Shown here: one piece after another, positions 52,984 through 62,897 of the stretch
How positions within the stretch are numbered: the first letter of the stretch is position 1
How the letters are laid out: every line of letters begins with the position of its first letter
Assembly (NCBI RefSeq): GCF_000949135.2
Contig: NZ_JTAN02000017.1
Span: 62,001 to 126,000 of the forward strand
Direction: 5' to 3'
DNA length: 64,000 bases
DNA from: Burkholderia sp. USMB20
GTDB lineage: Bacteria; Pseudomonadota; Gammaproteobacteria; Burkholderiales; Burkholderiaceae
Program-made: the position numbers and the translations under genes
The notes under the pieces: model-generated
What the model was told of the DNA's origin: nothing
Databases searched by the model: none
Seen by the model: the letters and a program-made list of their open reading frames with translations, nothing else

Positions 52984-55470
52984 TCATCGTTCGATCCGTG
53001 CGGCCGCTGCGTGCGACTCGCCGGATGCCTGGCACGTCACCGGAATCGGCGTGCCTTCGAGTTGAAGCTGGTTCGGCAGCACGTCCACCGTGCACAGCGT
53101 GCGTTCGCCCGCGCGCACCGCGAGCGCGGATTTCGGCTGAACCTGGGTCAGGAACGCGGCCCCGCCTTCGCCGACGATGCCGAGCTCCTTGCCGTTCGCC
53201 GCGTCCTGCACCGATGCGCCGAACGGCAGCGGCTTGCCGGCCGCGTCGGTCAGCGTCAGGTACAGGTTGCTGCCGCGCGCCGCCGAAAACCTGACGAAGC
53301 CGATCGCGCCGTCGGTCAGCACCATGCGCTGGATCGGGTTCGACACCTGCACTTCGAGCGGCAGCTTCTCGACGTTGACGGTCGCGTCGTACACGTTGTA
53401 CGGCGAGATCCCGTCGAGCACCGCATAGCCGCGCGAGTCGGTGTGCGTGAGCGTGCCGGACAGCGGCACGTCGCGCACGCCGTCGGTCGAGACCAGGAGG
53501 CGCGTATCGCCCGCGTTGCCGTTCGCGTGTGCGGCCAGCCCGTACTGCGTCGCGACGAGCGAGCCGTCGACCTCGAGCGACGCGGCCGCATACGCGTTCG
53601 CGACCGTCGACGCCTGTGCGGTCAACTGGTAGGTCGACGTGCGCTGGCGGAAACTCGCGTTCGCCGATGCGCGGCCATCGGTCGCGCCCGCGTTGACCTG
53701 GTAGGTGCGGCCGTCCGGATCGTCGTAGATATAGCCCGCGTTCGCGCTCGTGCTGCCGTTGCCTGTCGTCAGGTTCGACGTGATCGTGTGACGACCGCCG
53801 ATCGGCAGCGTCGCGGTCACCGAGAACTGGTTGCCGCTCGTGCCCGCGCTTTGCGTCCGGAACGCCGACAGGCTGACGTTCAGGTTGCGCAGCGCACCGA
53901 TCGAGAACGCACGCGTCAGCGTGAGGCCGATGCGCTGCTCGGACGAGCGCGCCCAGTAAGTCGTCTGGTCGTACGAAAAATAGGACGACGTATCGCCGAA
54001 GCGCTTCGACAGCGTCGCCGAATAGCGCTGCTTGCTGTTGGCGAGGCCGTATGCGGTCGGGTCGCCCGAGAACTGCGCGAAGTTCGTGTATTCGCGCTCG
54101 GAAAAGCGGTAGCCGAAAAAGCGCACGTCGGCATCGAGCGTGTCGAAATGCTTCGAATAGTTGATCCGGTATGAGTTGCCGTTGCGCGTCGCGCCGTTCC
54201 ACCACAGGCGCGCACGCGCATGCGTGACGTCGGCCGAGACTGCGCCGAACGTGCCGAAATCGCGGCCGACACCGAGCGCGATCGACGTATAGCCCGACGC
54301 GGCGATGAAGCCGCCGTACACGGTGAAATCCAGCGGCAGGCCGTACGCCGCTTCACCGAAACCGAAGAACGGCGTGATGCCGGCGCCCCCGAACTGCCGC
54401 GGCTTGCCGACCGCGGCCTTGTAGCGCAGCTGTCCGGTGCGCGCGAGAAACGGCACGGCGGCCGTCGTCACCTGGAAGCGCTGCACGCTGCCGTCCTCTT
54501 CCTCGACCGCGACGTCGAGCGTGCCCTGCACGCTCGTGTTGATGTTCTGCAGCGCGAATGCGCCCGGCGACACGCGCGTCACGTACAGCACGCGGCCCGC
54601 CTGCGAGACGGTCACGGTCGCATTGGTGCGCGCGACGCCCGCGATCAGCGGCGCATAGCCGCGCAGCGAAGGCGGCAGCATGCGGTCGTCGCTGCGGATC
54701 GACGCGCCGGTCAGCGCGAACGTGTCGAAAATGTCCGAACTCAGGTAGTCGTCGCCGAACGTCACCGTCGACTGGATCGACGGCAGCGCACGAAATGCGT
54801 AAAGCCGGCTGAAGCGGAACGTGCGATCCGCGTACGCGCTGCTGCCCGCGTTCGACTGCGCCTGGTAGTCGCCGCGAAAGCGCCACGCGTCCCAGTTCGC
54901 GCCGATCGTTCCGTAGGCCTGGATCGAATTCGTCTGCTCGCCGCCCGAACCGAAGTTGCGGTTCGTGTTCGCGATCACGCGATAGTCGAGCATCGCACCC
55001 GGAATCCCTTCGGACCAGCGCTCCGGCGGCAGGTAGTTCGAATCGGTGAATTCGAGCGCGGCCTGCGGAATCGTGATCTTGAGCCGACCGTCGCTCTTCA
55101 GGTAACGCACGGTGGCGCCCTCGATCGCGCCGAGGTCGACGCAGCGACCGCCCTGGAAGCGCGGCAGGTCCTTCGCGAGCGACGGCTTCAGCCCGAACTG
55201 CGCGACGAGTTCCGGAGGCAGGCACGGCTTGCCTGCGCCGGACGGGTCGAGCGCGATGAACTGGATCGCCTGCAGCCCGTAGAACAGGTCGTTGACCTGC
55301 ACGTCGAGCATGTATTCGCCCGGCAGCGTGAAGTCGGCCTGCGCGAACTGCGACAGGTCGACGTTGTTCGAGCCGTCGATGTCGAGGAACGACGAATTGA
55401 ATTCCGTCGCATGGCTCTGGCTGCCGACCACCAGCACGGAGACGCAAAGGAAGGAATGTCTGATTCGCAC
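52984..55470 (-). CDS. Outer-membrane fimbrial usher
   Basis: The 828-residue usher has a signal peptide ending SHA (residue 20) and the N-terminal chaperone-binding domain EFNSSFLDIDGSNNVDLSQF and LPGEYMLDVQVN. The beta-barrel and plug follow (PSLRGYAPLIAGVARTNATVTVSQAGRVLY), with C-terminal domains ending in CTVDVLPNQLQLEGTPIPVTCQ. It exports and assembles subunits. It follows the major subunit gene after an 86-base gap with a hairpin that may reduce its expression. Confidence 0.95.
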   Translation of the reverse strand: MRIRHSFLCVSVLVVGSQSHATEFNSSFLDIDGSNNVDLSQFAQADFTLPGEYMLDVQVNDLFYGLQAIQFIALDPSGAGKPCLPPELVAQFGLKPSLAKDLPRFQGGRCVDLGAIEGATVRYLKSDGRLKITIPQAALEFTDSNYLPPERWSEGIPGAMLDYRVIANTNRNFGSGGEQTNSIQAYGTIGANWDAWRFRGDYQAQSNAGSSAYADRTFRFSRLYAFRALPSIQSTVTFGDDYLSSDIFDTFALTGASIRSDDRMLPPSLRGYAPLIAGVARTNATVTVSQAGRVLYVTRVSPGAFALQNINTSVQGTLDVAVEEEDGSVQRFQVTTAAVPFLARTGQLRYKAAVGKPRQFGGAGITPFFGFGEAAYGLPLDFTVYGGFIAASGYTSIALGVGRDFGTFGAVSADVTHARARLWWNGATRNGNSYRINYSKHFDTLDADVRFFGYRFSEREYTNFAQFSGDPTAYGLANSKQRYSATLSKRFGDTSSYFSYDQTTYWARSSEQRIGLTLTRAFSIGALRNLNVSLSAFRTQSAGTSGNQFSVTATLPIGGRHTITSNLTTGNGSTSANAGYIYDDPDGRTYQVNAGATDGRASANASFRQRTSTYQLTAQASTVANAYAAASLEVDGSLVATQYGLAAHANGNAGDTRLLVSTDGVRDVPLSGTLTHTDSRGYAVLDGISPYNVYDATVNVEKLPLEVQVSNPIQRMVLTDGAIGFVRFSAARGSNLYLTLTDAAGKPLPFGASVQDAANGKELGIVGEGGAAFLTQVQPKSALAVRAGERTLCTVDVLPNQLQLEGTPIPVTCQASGESHAAAARIER

Positions 55471-55524
55471 GCGGCGCTACCGGAAGTCCGAGAAAAAGCT
55501 GGGCAGGAGGACAAGCCGGAGAAA

Positions 55525-55538
55525 GGGTGCGCGCACCC
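55525..55538 (-). terminator. Hairpin between major subunit and usher genes
   Basis: The palindrome GGGTGCGCGCACCC at 55525-55538 is followed on the reverse strand by TTTCTCC. It starts 18 bases after the subunit stop and may act as a leaky terminator, letting the subunit be made in excess over the usher. Confidence 0.45.
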
Positions 55539-55556
55539 CTCCTCCGTGACGGCCGC

Positions 55557-56069
55557 TTACTGGTAGCGAACCGTGAAGTTCGCGACGCCGTCGGCCGTAC
55601 CCGGCGTCACGTCGGCTGCCGTCGCTTCATAGCGTGCGGCGAAGCGCACGGTGTTGTTGCCGTTCTGCAGCAGGGTTGCAGCGGCCTGTTCGACGCCGTT
55701 GTCGAGGTCTTCGCCCGTTGCGCCCTGTACGCGGATGCCGACGTTGGTTGCCGAGCCGATCGTGGCGAGCAGCTTCGGCTGGGCCGCGTTCGACGTACCC
55801 GTGAACGTGAAGAATGCGTTCTTCGAGATGCTGGTGTCGCAGTCGGTCAGGACGATGTCGAACTTGACCGGCTCGGACTTGTCGCCGGCCTTCTTGAACG
55901 TGTGGGTCGGCACCTTGCCGAGGTTCACGGTCTGGTTGACCGAACCCGAGTCGATACCGCACGCGCCCGCGACGATCTCGCCCGTGAAGTTGATCGTGCC
56001 GGTGCCGGCTGCGAAGGCCGAGGTGGACAGGGCTGCGAGTGCGACAGCGGCCAGGAGGGATTTTTTCAT
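55557..56069 (-). CDS. Major fimbrial subunit
   Basis: The 170-residue protein starts MKKSLLAAVALAALSTSAFA, a signal peptide cut after AFA. The mature subunit has GTINFTGEIVAGACGIDSGS and FDIVLTDCDTS, with the paired cysteines of type 1-like subunits, and ends GVANFTVRYQ with the penultimate tyrosine expected for donor-strand assembly. It probably polymerises into the pilus shaft, being first in the operon. A putative promoter lies about 110 bases upstream in AT-rich DNA. Confidence 0.93.
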   Translation of the reverse strand: MKKSLLAAVALAALSTSAFAAGTGTINFTGEIVAGACGIDSGSVNQTVNLGKVPTHTFKKAGDKSEPVKFDIVLTDCDTSISKNAFFTFTGTSNAAQPKLLATIGSATNVGIRVQGATGEDLDNGVEQAAATLLQNGNNTVRFAARYEATAADVTPGTADGVANFTVRYQ

Positions 56070-56927
56070 GACGTTTTCCGTGAGAATTGCAAAGGGAATG
56101 GACGACGTGGCGGATACAAAAGGCAGCGTGTGGTTGGCTCCCGTCCGTCACGAGGCGGCATTATCGAGATATGAATGAAAGAATTCTGTAAAGCATTGTC
56201 AAATCGCAAATGACAATCTTCGCCTTGCGTACTTTCAAACCCACTGTTTCCTTGAAATTCTCAATCCCGATATTTTCATCCGCAGTCCTTTTTGATTTTC
56301 TAGAACCGACTGAAAATTAAAGACATTTTCTTTTCGGGATCGCTTATTCCCCGCCTTTCCTTGCTGGATATGGCTTCGCCGGATTACCAATCAAAAAGGC
56401 CAAAATTCTGTCCGATCCTGCCATCGTTGCCCGACCGCAACGAATGCATTCATCGATTTTCAACTGAGAGGAAATTAACGGCCGATTTTCGGTGCTGCGG
56501 ATTTCTCGCGCAAACGATTGCGCAATCCGCACAAACGTTTTACCGCGACATTTCGTCACCCGTCATTATTCCCGATACAAGAATCAATTGAATCGTCAAG
56601 CCGGGATTAAAAGCCGCATGTAATGCCGTGCGCCGTCACGACATTCGGCGTACCTGCGCGACAACGCGCACGCGACGTTTCGGCGCCCTGGATGGAATCG
56701 AAAAAGGAGGAAGTCCGGCACGCTCGGGGCCGTGTGACGACGCGATCGGTCGCCAGGATGCGTGACGGGCTGAAGGCGCGCCTCAGCTCGACCGAGGGGA
56801 GAAACAACGTGGATGACGACGACGCGCGGATGCGTTCATCGTCGATCCGTGCCGATGGCCCGATGGAAGCCACACCGGCCGGGGTGGCGACGACACATGA
56901 GCGATCGCCACCCGCACGGCTACCGGA
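56070..56927. other. Gene-free, partly AT-rich stretch between fimbrial and efflux operons
   Basis: About 860 bases contain no convincing gene. From about 56160 to 56620 the DNA is much richer in A and T than the rest of the window. A reading frame at 56623-57102 lacks recognisable product features and runs into the antisense of the efflux gene. The AT-rich block holds the presumed fimbrial promoter at its left end. Confidence 0.6.
56174..56217 (-). promoter_or_regulatory. Possible fimbrial promoter with inverted repeat
   Basis: On the reverse strand a perfect -35 TTGACA (56202-56197) is followed by a weak -10 TTCATT (56179-56174) at 17 bp. Over it lies the inverted repeat ATTGTCA (56195-56201) and TGACAAT (56211-56217) with a nine-base loop. 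The -35 fit is good; the -10 fit is poor. Confidence 0.4.
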
Positions 56928-58391
56928 TCACGCGGCGGCCTCCCCGGCTGAAGCCGGCGTCCACCCACCGCCCAGTGCGCGATACAGCGCAATCGCATTC
57001 GCGAGCCTCAGTTCCTTGAGCCGGATCAGTTCCTGTCCCGACTCGTACGTGCTGCGCTGCGCGTCGAGCAGTTCGAGATACGTCGCGACGCCGCCCGCAT
57101 AACGACGCTCGGCGAGCTTCAGCCGCGCGCCGTCGGCCGCGTACACGTCCTGCTGCGCGGCAAGCTGGCGATCGATCCAGTCGCGCGCGGCGAACGCGTC
57201 GGCCACTTCGCGAAACGCGGTCTGCACGGTCTTCTCGTATTCGGCGACCGCGATGTGCTTGCGCGCGGTCGCGACGTCGAGATTCGCGCGATTGCGGCCG
57301 CCCGCGAAGATCGGCAGCGTGATGCGCGGCGCGAACGTCCACACGCTCGTGCCGCCCGCGAACAGGCTCGAGAACGCGTCGCTGACCGAGCCGTAGTCGG
57401 TCGTCAGCGCGACGCGCGGGAAGAATGCGGCGCGCGCGGCGCCGATCTGCGCGTTCGCGGCCTTGAGCCGCGACTCGGCCTGCCGGATGTCCGGCCGCCG
57501 CTCGAGCAGCGCGCTCGGCGCGCCGGGTGCCACCGGCGCGATCGCGAGCGCGTCGAGCGCGGTGCCGTGGGCCGGCACCGTGCGCGCGAAATCGCCGGCA
57601 AGCAATTGCAGCGCGCGCACCGACTGCGCGTGTTCGCGCTGCAGCGCGGCCTGCGACGCACGTGCGGACGCGACCAGCATCTCGGCCGAGCGCAGCTCGA
57701 TCGCATCGCTCGTGCCGGCCGCATAGCGGCGCTGCGTGAGCGCGGCGATGCGCTCGCGCGCGTCGAGGGTGTGCTGCGCCAGCGCCAGTTGCGCGTGCAA
57801 CGACCGTTCGGAAACGTACGCGCCGGCGACTTCGGCAATCACGCCGATGCGCACCGTGCGCTGCGCGTCGGCCGTCGCGAAATACTCGGCGAGCGCCGCA
57901 TCCGACAGGTTGCGCACGCGGCCGAACAGGTCGAGCTCGTACGCGCTGATACCCACGCCGGCGCGATACAGCCCGCTCACCGCGCTCTCGCGCACGACCG
58001 GGTCGTACTGGCGCGTGCGCTCGTAGCCGAGGTTCGCGTCGAGCGACGGCATCCGGTCCGCGCGCTGCACGCCGTACAGCGCGCGCGCTTCGTCGAGCCG
58101 GCCGGCCGCGATCCGCAGGTCGCGATTGTTCGCGAGCGCCGCGTCGATCCAGGCCTGCAGCGCCGGGTCGGTGAAATATGCGCGCCAGTCGTCGAGCAGC
58201 GCGGCATCGACAGGCGCCGCGACCGACGCCGGCTGCGTGCCGCCGTCGACCGGCGCATAGCTGGCCGGCACCGGCGCCGCCGGCCGCTCGTAGCGCGGCG
58301 CGAGCGAGCAGCCGGCGAGCGCGAACGCGAGTGCAGCGGCCAGCGCGACCGGGGCCCGCGACGTCGCGCGCGCATTCAGGTGAAACGTCAT
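56928..58391 (-). CDS. RND efflux outer-membrane channel lipoprotein (OprM/OprA-like)
   Basis: The 487-residue protein has a lipoprotein signal ending LAG-C (Cys28), then SLAPRYERPAAPVP, the standard NodT/OprM opening, and two outer-membrane-factor repeats: LDDWRAYFTDPALQAWIDAALANNRDLRIAAGRLDEARA and LLERRPDIRQAESRLKAANAQIGAARAAFFPRVAL. It ends with LANAIALYRALGGGW. It forms the exit duct of the pump encoded upstream. ATG 58391 overlaps the pump stop in ATGA. Confidence 0.94.
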   Translation of the reverse strand: MTFHLNARATSRAPVALAAALAFALAGCSLAPRYERPAAPVPASYAPVDGGTQPASVAAPVDAALLDDWRAYFTDPALQAWIDAALANNRDLRIAAGRLDEARALYGVQRADRMPSLDANLGYERTRQYDPVVRESAVSGLYRAGVGISAYELDLFGRVRNLSDAALAEYFATADAQRTVRIGVIAEVAGAYVSERSLHAQLALAQHTLDARERIAALTQRRYAAGTSDAIELRSAEMLVASARASQAALQREHAQSVRALQLLAGDFARTVPAHGTALDALAIAPVAPGAPSALLERRPDIRQAESRLKAANAQIGAARAAFFPRVALTTDYGSVSDAFSSLFAGGTSVWTFAPRITLPIFAGGRNRANLDVATARKHIAVAEYEKTVQTAFREVADAFAARDWIDRQLAAQQDVYAADGARLKLAERRYAGGVATYLELLDAQRSTYESGQELIRLKELRLANAIALYRALGGGWTPASAGEAAA

Positions 58392-61300
58392 TGCGCACCC
58401 TCCATCGTCGCCGGCCGCGACCCGCCGCGCCGGCGCGGGCCGACGTCGAACAGGCGGCCGACGATCACGAAAAACAGCGGGACGAGGAATACCGCGAGCA
58501 CCGTCGCCGTGATCACGCCGCCGAGCACGCCGGTGCCGATCGCCATCTGCGCGCCGGACGCGGCGCCCGATGCGAACGCGAGCGGCAGCACGCCGACGCC
58601 GAATGCGAGCGACGTCATCACGATCGGCCGCAGCCGCAGGCGCGCGGCCTCGAGCGCCGCGTCGACGAGCGACATGCGCTGCGCGACCAGGTCCTTCGCG
58701 ACTTCGACGATCAGGATCGCGTTCTTCGCGGACAACCCGATCGTCGCGATCAGCCCCACCTTGAAATAGATGTCGTTCGGCATCGCGCGCAGCGTGACGC
58801 CGAGCACCGCGCCGATCACGCCGAGCGGCACGACCAGCATCACCGCGAACGGGATCGACCAGCTCTCGTACAGCGCCGCGAGCGCGAGAAACACGACGAG
58901 CACCGACAGCGCGAACAGCATCGGCGCCTGTGCGCCCGACAGCCGCTCCTCGAACGACTGCCCCGACCACGCGTAGCCGATGCCGGCCGGCAGTTTCGCG
59001 GCGAGCCGCTCGATCGCGGCCATCGCTTCGCCGCTGCTGTGCCCCGGCGCGGCCGAGCCGTTGATCGTGAACGACGGATAGCCGTTGTAGCGCGTGAGCT
59101 GAGGCGGCCCGAGCGTCCAGTGCAGCGTCGCGAACGCCGCGAGCGGCACCATCTCGCCGCGCGCGTTGCGCACGCGCAGCTTCTGCACGTCGTCCGGATC
59201 GAGCCGGTGCCGCCCGTCGGCCTGCACGATCACGCGGCGCACCTGCGTGCCGTGCATGAAGTCGCCGATATAGTCGGAGCCGAACATCACCGCGAGCGTC
59301 GTGTTGATCTCGTCCATCGACACGCCGAGCGCCGACGCCTTGGCACGATCGATGTCGAGCTTGAGCTGCGGCGCGTCCTGCGTGCCGGCGAACATCAGGT
59401 CGGTGAGCGCCGGATCCTTGCCGCCCGCCGCGAGCAGTTGCTCGCGCGCGGCGCTGAACGCCGCATGGTCGAGCCCGCCGCGGTTCTGCAGCCGGAAGTC
59501 GAAGCCGCCCGTCGAACCGAGATCCGGCAGCGCCGGCGAGTTCATCGCGAACACCGTGGTGTTCGCCGTGCCCGCGAAGCGCGCGTTGATGCGCGCGACG
59601 ATCGCCTGAACGTGATCGCGCCCGGCCTTGCGCTCCTTCCAGTTCTTCAGCGTGACGAAGATCATCCCGCCGTTCGGCCCCTCGCCGTACAGGTTGAAGC
59701 CGCCGAGCGCGAACGTGTACGCGGCCGGCTCGTCGCGACGAATGTACGACTCGACCTCGCGCACGCTCTGCATCGTTTCCGCGAGCGGCGTGCCCTGCGG
59801 GCGGATCACCATCACCATGAAGTTGCCCTGGTCCTCGTCGGGCAGGAACGCGCTCGGCAGTTGCGTGAGCATCAGCGCGGCCGCCGCGGTCAGCGCACCG
59901 TACACGACCAGCCAGCGCAGCGGCTTGTTCAGCATCGCGCCGACGCGCGTCGCATAGCGCTGCGTCGAGCGCGCGACGAAGCGGTTGAAGCCGCCGAAGA
60001 AACCGCGCTTCTCGTGATGGTCGCCGGACACCGGCTTGAGCAGCGTCGCGCACAACGCGGGCGTCAGCGACAGCGCGAGAAACGCCGAGAAGCCGATCGA
60101 GACCGCGAGCGCCAGCGCGAACTGGCGGTAGATGTTGCCCACCGCGCCGCCGAAGAACGCCATCGGCACGAACACCGACGTCAGCACGACCGTGATGCCG
60201 ACGATCGCGCCGCTGATCTGCTGCATCGCCTTGACGGTCGCGTCGTAGGGGCCGAGCCCTTCCTCGACCATCAGCCGCTCGACGTTCTCGACGACGACGA
60301 TCGCATCGTCGACGAGGATGCCGATCGCGAGCACCATCCCGAACATCGTCAGCACGTTGATCGAGAAGCCGGCCGCATGCATCACGCCGAACGTGCCCGC
60401 GAGCGCGACCGGCACGACGAGCGTGGGGATCAGTGTCGCGCGCAGGTTCTGCATGAACAGGAACATCACGAGGAACACCAGCACGCCGGCCTCGACGAGC
60501 GTCGTGACGACCTTGTTCATCGACACGCGCACGAACGACGACGTCTCGTACGGGATCTGGTATTTCACGCCCGGCGGGAAGTAGGCGGACAGCGCGTCCA
60601 TCGCCGCGCGCACGCGCTGCTCGGTGGCCACCGCGTTCGAGCCGGGCGCGAGCTTGATGCCCATGCCCGTGGCGACCTTGCCGTTCACGTACGACGGATA
60701 GTTGTAGTCGTTGCCGCCGAACTCGATGCGCGCGACGTCGCGCAGGTAGAGCGCGGCGCCGTCCGGCTGCGTGCGCAGCGCGATCGCGCCGAAGTCGGCC
60801 GGCGTCTTCAGCGGCGCGTCGGCGAACACCGTGGCCGCGATCGGTGCGCTGTCCGGCACCGCGCTGCGGCCGATGTCGCCGACAGTCACGCGCGCGTTGT
60901 GCGCGCGCACGGCCGACGCGATGTCCGACGCGGTGAGACCGTGCCCGGCCAGCTTCACCGGGTCGGGCCAGATCCGCATCGCATATTCGGCGCCCCAGAA
61001 CTGCACCCGGCCGACGCCGTCGACGCGGCGCAGCGCCTGCACGACGTTCGCCGACGCGTATTCGCCGAGCTGCACGTCGCTCATCCGGCCGTCGTCGGAC
61101 GTCAGCGACACGACGAGTTGAATGTTGTCCGCGGCCTTCTCGACCTGGATGCCGTCGCGCCGCACGGGTTCGGGCAGCCGCGCCTCGACCGTCTTCAGCC
61201 GGTTCTGCACTTCGACGGCCGCGAGATCGGCATTGACGCCCTGCTTGAACGTCAGATAGAGCGACGCCATCCCGGCGCTGCTCGTCGCGGACGTATATAG

Positions 61301-61525
61301 CAGCCCCGGCGCGCCGTTCATCTCGCGCTCGATCAGCGCGGTCACCGATTCCTCGACGACCTGCGCGGACGCACCCGGATACGTCGCATAGATGCTGACG
61401 ACGGGCGGCGCGATGTCCGGATACTGCGCGACGGGCAGCGCGCGAATCGCGAACACGCCGCCGAGCATGATGAAGAGTGCGATCACCCACGCGAAGACGG
61501 GGCGATCGATGAAGAAACGTGCCAT
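58388..61525 (-). CDS. RND multidrug efflux pump, HAE1 family (AmrB-like)
   Basis: The 1045-residue pump begins MARFFIDRPVFAWVIALFIM and carries hallmarks of HAE1 transporters: GQYPDIAPP-like AQYPDIAPPVVSIYATYPGA, the proton-relay aspartates in GMVLAIGILVDDAIVVVENVERL, and the C-terminal IGLSAKNAILIVEVAKDL. Twelve membrane helices and two large periplasmic loops fit the length. In Burkholderia a pump in this place, next to a fimbrial cluster and the orb locus, is AmrB-like and exports aminoglycosides or macrolides; substrate here is inferred. Confidence 0.94.
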   Translation of the reverse strand: MARFFIDRPVFAWVIALFIMLGGVFAIRALPVAQYPDIAPPVVSIYATYPGASAQVVEESVTALIEREMNGAPGLLYTSATSSAGMASLYLTFKQGVNADLAAVEVQNRLKTVEARLPEPVRRDGIQVEKAADNIQLVVSLTSDDGRMSDVQLGEYASANVVQALRRVDGVGRVQFWGAEYAMRIWPDPVKLAGHGLTASDIASAVRAHNARVTVGDIGRSAVPDSAPIAATVFADAPLKTPADFGAIALRTQPDGAALYLRDVARIEFGGNDYNYPSYVNGKVATGMGIKLAPGSNAVATEQRVRAAMDALSAYFPPGVKYQIPYETSSFVRVSMNKVVTTLVEAGVLVFLVMFLFMQNLRATLIPTLVVPVALAGTFGVMHAAGFSINVLTMFGMVLAIGILVDDAIVVVENVERLMVEEGLGPYDATVKAMQQISGAIVGITVVLTSVFVPMAFFGGAVGNIYRQFALALAVSIGFSAFLALSLTPALCATLLKPVSGDHHEKRGFFGGFNRFVARSTQRYATRVGAMLNKPLRWLVVYGALTAAAALMLTQLPSAFLPDEDQGNFMVMVIRPQGTPLAETMQSVREVESYIRRDEPAAYTFALGGFNLYGEGPNGGMIFVTLKNWKERKAGRDHVQAIVARINARFAGTANTTVFAMNSPALPDLGSTGGFDFRLQNRGGLDHAAFSAAREQLLAAGGKDPALTDLMFAGTQDAPQLKLDIDRAKASALGVSMDEINTTLAVMFGSDYIGDFMHGTQVRRVIVQADGRHRLDPDDVQKLRVRNARGEMVPLAAFATLHWTLGPPQLTRYNGYPSFTINGSAAPGHSSGEAMAAIERLAAKLPAGIGYAWSGQSFEERLSGAQAPMLFALSVLVVFLALAALYESWSIPFAVMLVVPLGVIGAVLGVTLRAMPNDIYFKVGLIATIGLSAKNAILIVEVAKDLVAQRMSLVDAALEAARLRLRPIVMTSLAFGVGVLPLAFASGAASGAQMAIGTGVLGGVITATVLAVFLVPLFFVIVGRLFDVGPRRRGGSRPATMEGAQ

Positions 61526-61544
61526 GTTGGTCTATGTGAACCGG

Positions 61545-62747
61545 TCAGGTTTGACGGGCGGCCGCCGGTGATGCGGCCTTCGCCGACGAGGCCTTCGTCG
61601 GCGAGGCCTGCTCGACGGGCTTGACGGCGGTGTCGGGCGCGAACTGCGCGGCGTTGTCGACGATCACGCGCTCGCCGCCCGCGAGACCGCGCGTGATGCG
61701 CCAGTCGCGGCCGCTCATCCGGTCGGCGACGACCTCGACGTCCCTCACCTTGCCGTTCTCGCCGACCACGCGCACCGACGTGCGATCGGCCGTGCGCAGC
61801 AGCGCATCGCGCGGCACGAGGATCGCGCGCTGGTCGACGGCCGCGTCGAGCGCGATCCGCACATACGCGCCCGGCAGCAGTTCGCGCTCGGGATTCGGGA
61901 ACAGCGCGCGCATCGCGACGGTATCGGTGGTCGGATCGACCGCGAGATCGCTGAACAGCAGCTTGCCCTTCAGCGGATACGCGGTGCCGTCGGCGCGCAG
62001 CAGCGTCACCGTGACGTCGTGCTGCGCGATGCCCGTCGCGCGCCCGCTCTTCACCGCGCGGCGCAGTGCGTCGACGTCGGCCGCCGGCTGCGAGAAATTC
62101 ACGTAGATCGGGTCGAGCTGCTCGACGGTCGTGAGCGGCGTCGCCTGGTCCTGGCCGACGAGCGCGCCTTCGGTCACGAGCGCGCGCCGGGCGCGGCCCG
62201 AAATCGGCGCGGTGACGGTCGCATAGTCGAGCTGCAGTTGCGCGCGGGCGAGCTCGGCCTGCGCGGACGCGACGTCGGCCTTCGCCTGCGTGTCGCCCGC
62301 GACGGCCTCGGTGTGATCGCGCTCGCTGACCGCGCGGTCGCGCACCAGGTCGTCGTAACGGCGGCGCTTGTCGCTGGCCGCGAGCGCGGCGGCCTGCGCC
62401 TTCGCGAGCGCCCCTCTCGCGGCGTCGCGCGCGGCCTTCAGCGGTGCGGGGTCGATGCGGAACAGCACCGCGCCCTGCCTCACTTCCTGGCCTTCCTCGT
62501 AAGTCCGCGCGGTGACGATGCCCGCGACCCGCGCGCGCACTTCCGCCTGCCGATATGCGTCGAGCCGGCCCGGCAATTCGACGGTCATCGGTACGGCCGT
62601 CGGACGCACCGTCACGACCGTCGCGTTCTGAATGGCCTCCGGCGCCTTGTCCTGTTCGCCCTTTCCGCAGCCGGTCGCGGCCAGCGTGGCCGCGAGCGCG
62701 AACGACGCCAGCCGCAGGCGGCGCCCCAGGGAGCGTTTGTTATTCAT
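61545..62747 (-). CDS. RND efflux periplasmic adaptor (AmrA-like)
   Basis: The 400-residue membrane-fusion protein has a lipoprotein signal ending AATG-C (Cys27). It carries RPTAVPMTVELPGRLDAYRQAEVRARVAGIV (barrel-sandwich), an alpha-helical hairpin (about residues 95-175) and the lipoyl/beta-barrel YATVTAPISGRARRALVTEGALV. It ends with a low-complexity Ala/Ser/Lys tail. It links pump to outer channel. Nineteen bases separate it from the pump gene. It is the first gene of the operon and faces a TetR gene. Confidence 0.94.
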   Translation of the reverse strand: MNNKRSLGRRLRLASFALAATLAATGCGKGEQDKAPEAIQNATVVTVRPTAVPMTVELPGRLDAYRQAEVRARVAGIVTARTYEEGQEVRQGAVLFRIDPAPLKAARDAARGALAKAQAAALAASDKRRRYDDLVRDRAVSERDHTEAVAGDTQAKADVASAQAELARAQLQLDYATVTAPISGRARRALVTEGALVGQDQATPLTTVEQLDPIYVNFSQPAADVDALRRAVKSGRATGIAQHDVTVTLLRADGTAYPLKGKLLFSDLAVDPTTDTVAMRALFPNPERELLPGAYVRIALDAAVDQRAILVPRDALLRTADRTSVRVVGENGKVRDVEVVADRMSGRDWRITRGLAGGERVIVDNAAQFAPDTAVKPVEQASPTKASSAKAASPAAARQT

Positions 62748-62800
62748 GTGCTGACCTCGGATCGTTCGCCGCCATACAATGCGGCGGCTCAGGGTGGCCG

Positions 62801-62824
62801 ATTATAATCAGTCACGACTGATTA
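62801..62824. promoter_or_regulatory. Perfect 20-bp operator and divergent -10 elements of the efflux operon
   Basis: A perfect 20-bp palindrome TAATCAGTCACGACTGATTA lies at 62805-62824, with arms AATCAGTC and GACTGATT around AC. TATAAT is present on the forward strand at 62803-62808 and on the reverse strand at 62806-62801, so both divergent -10 elements touch the palindrome. The site is a fitting operator for the TetR protein. Confidence 0.8.
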
Positions 62825-62897
62825 AATACAGGCGGTTGCAATCCGGCCGCCATACTGTCTCAATAAAACGACAGCGAACTGTAAGGAAATTCACGAC

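Noticed and set aside
56361-56591. Short frames in the AT-rich block
   Set aside because: No start context or recognisable product; small frames are expected by chance in AT-rich DNA.
58178-61300. A 1040-codon forward frame
   Set aside because: Antisense shadow of the RND pump gene; composition is Arg/His-rich and no domain is visible.
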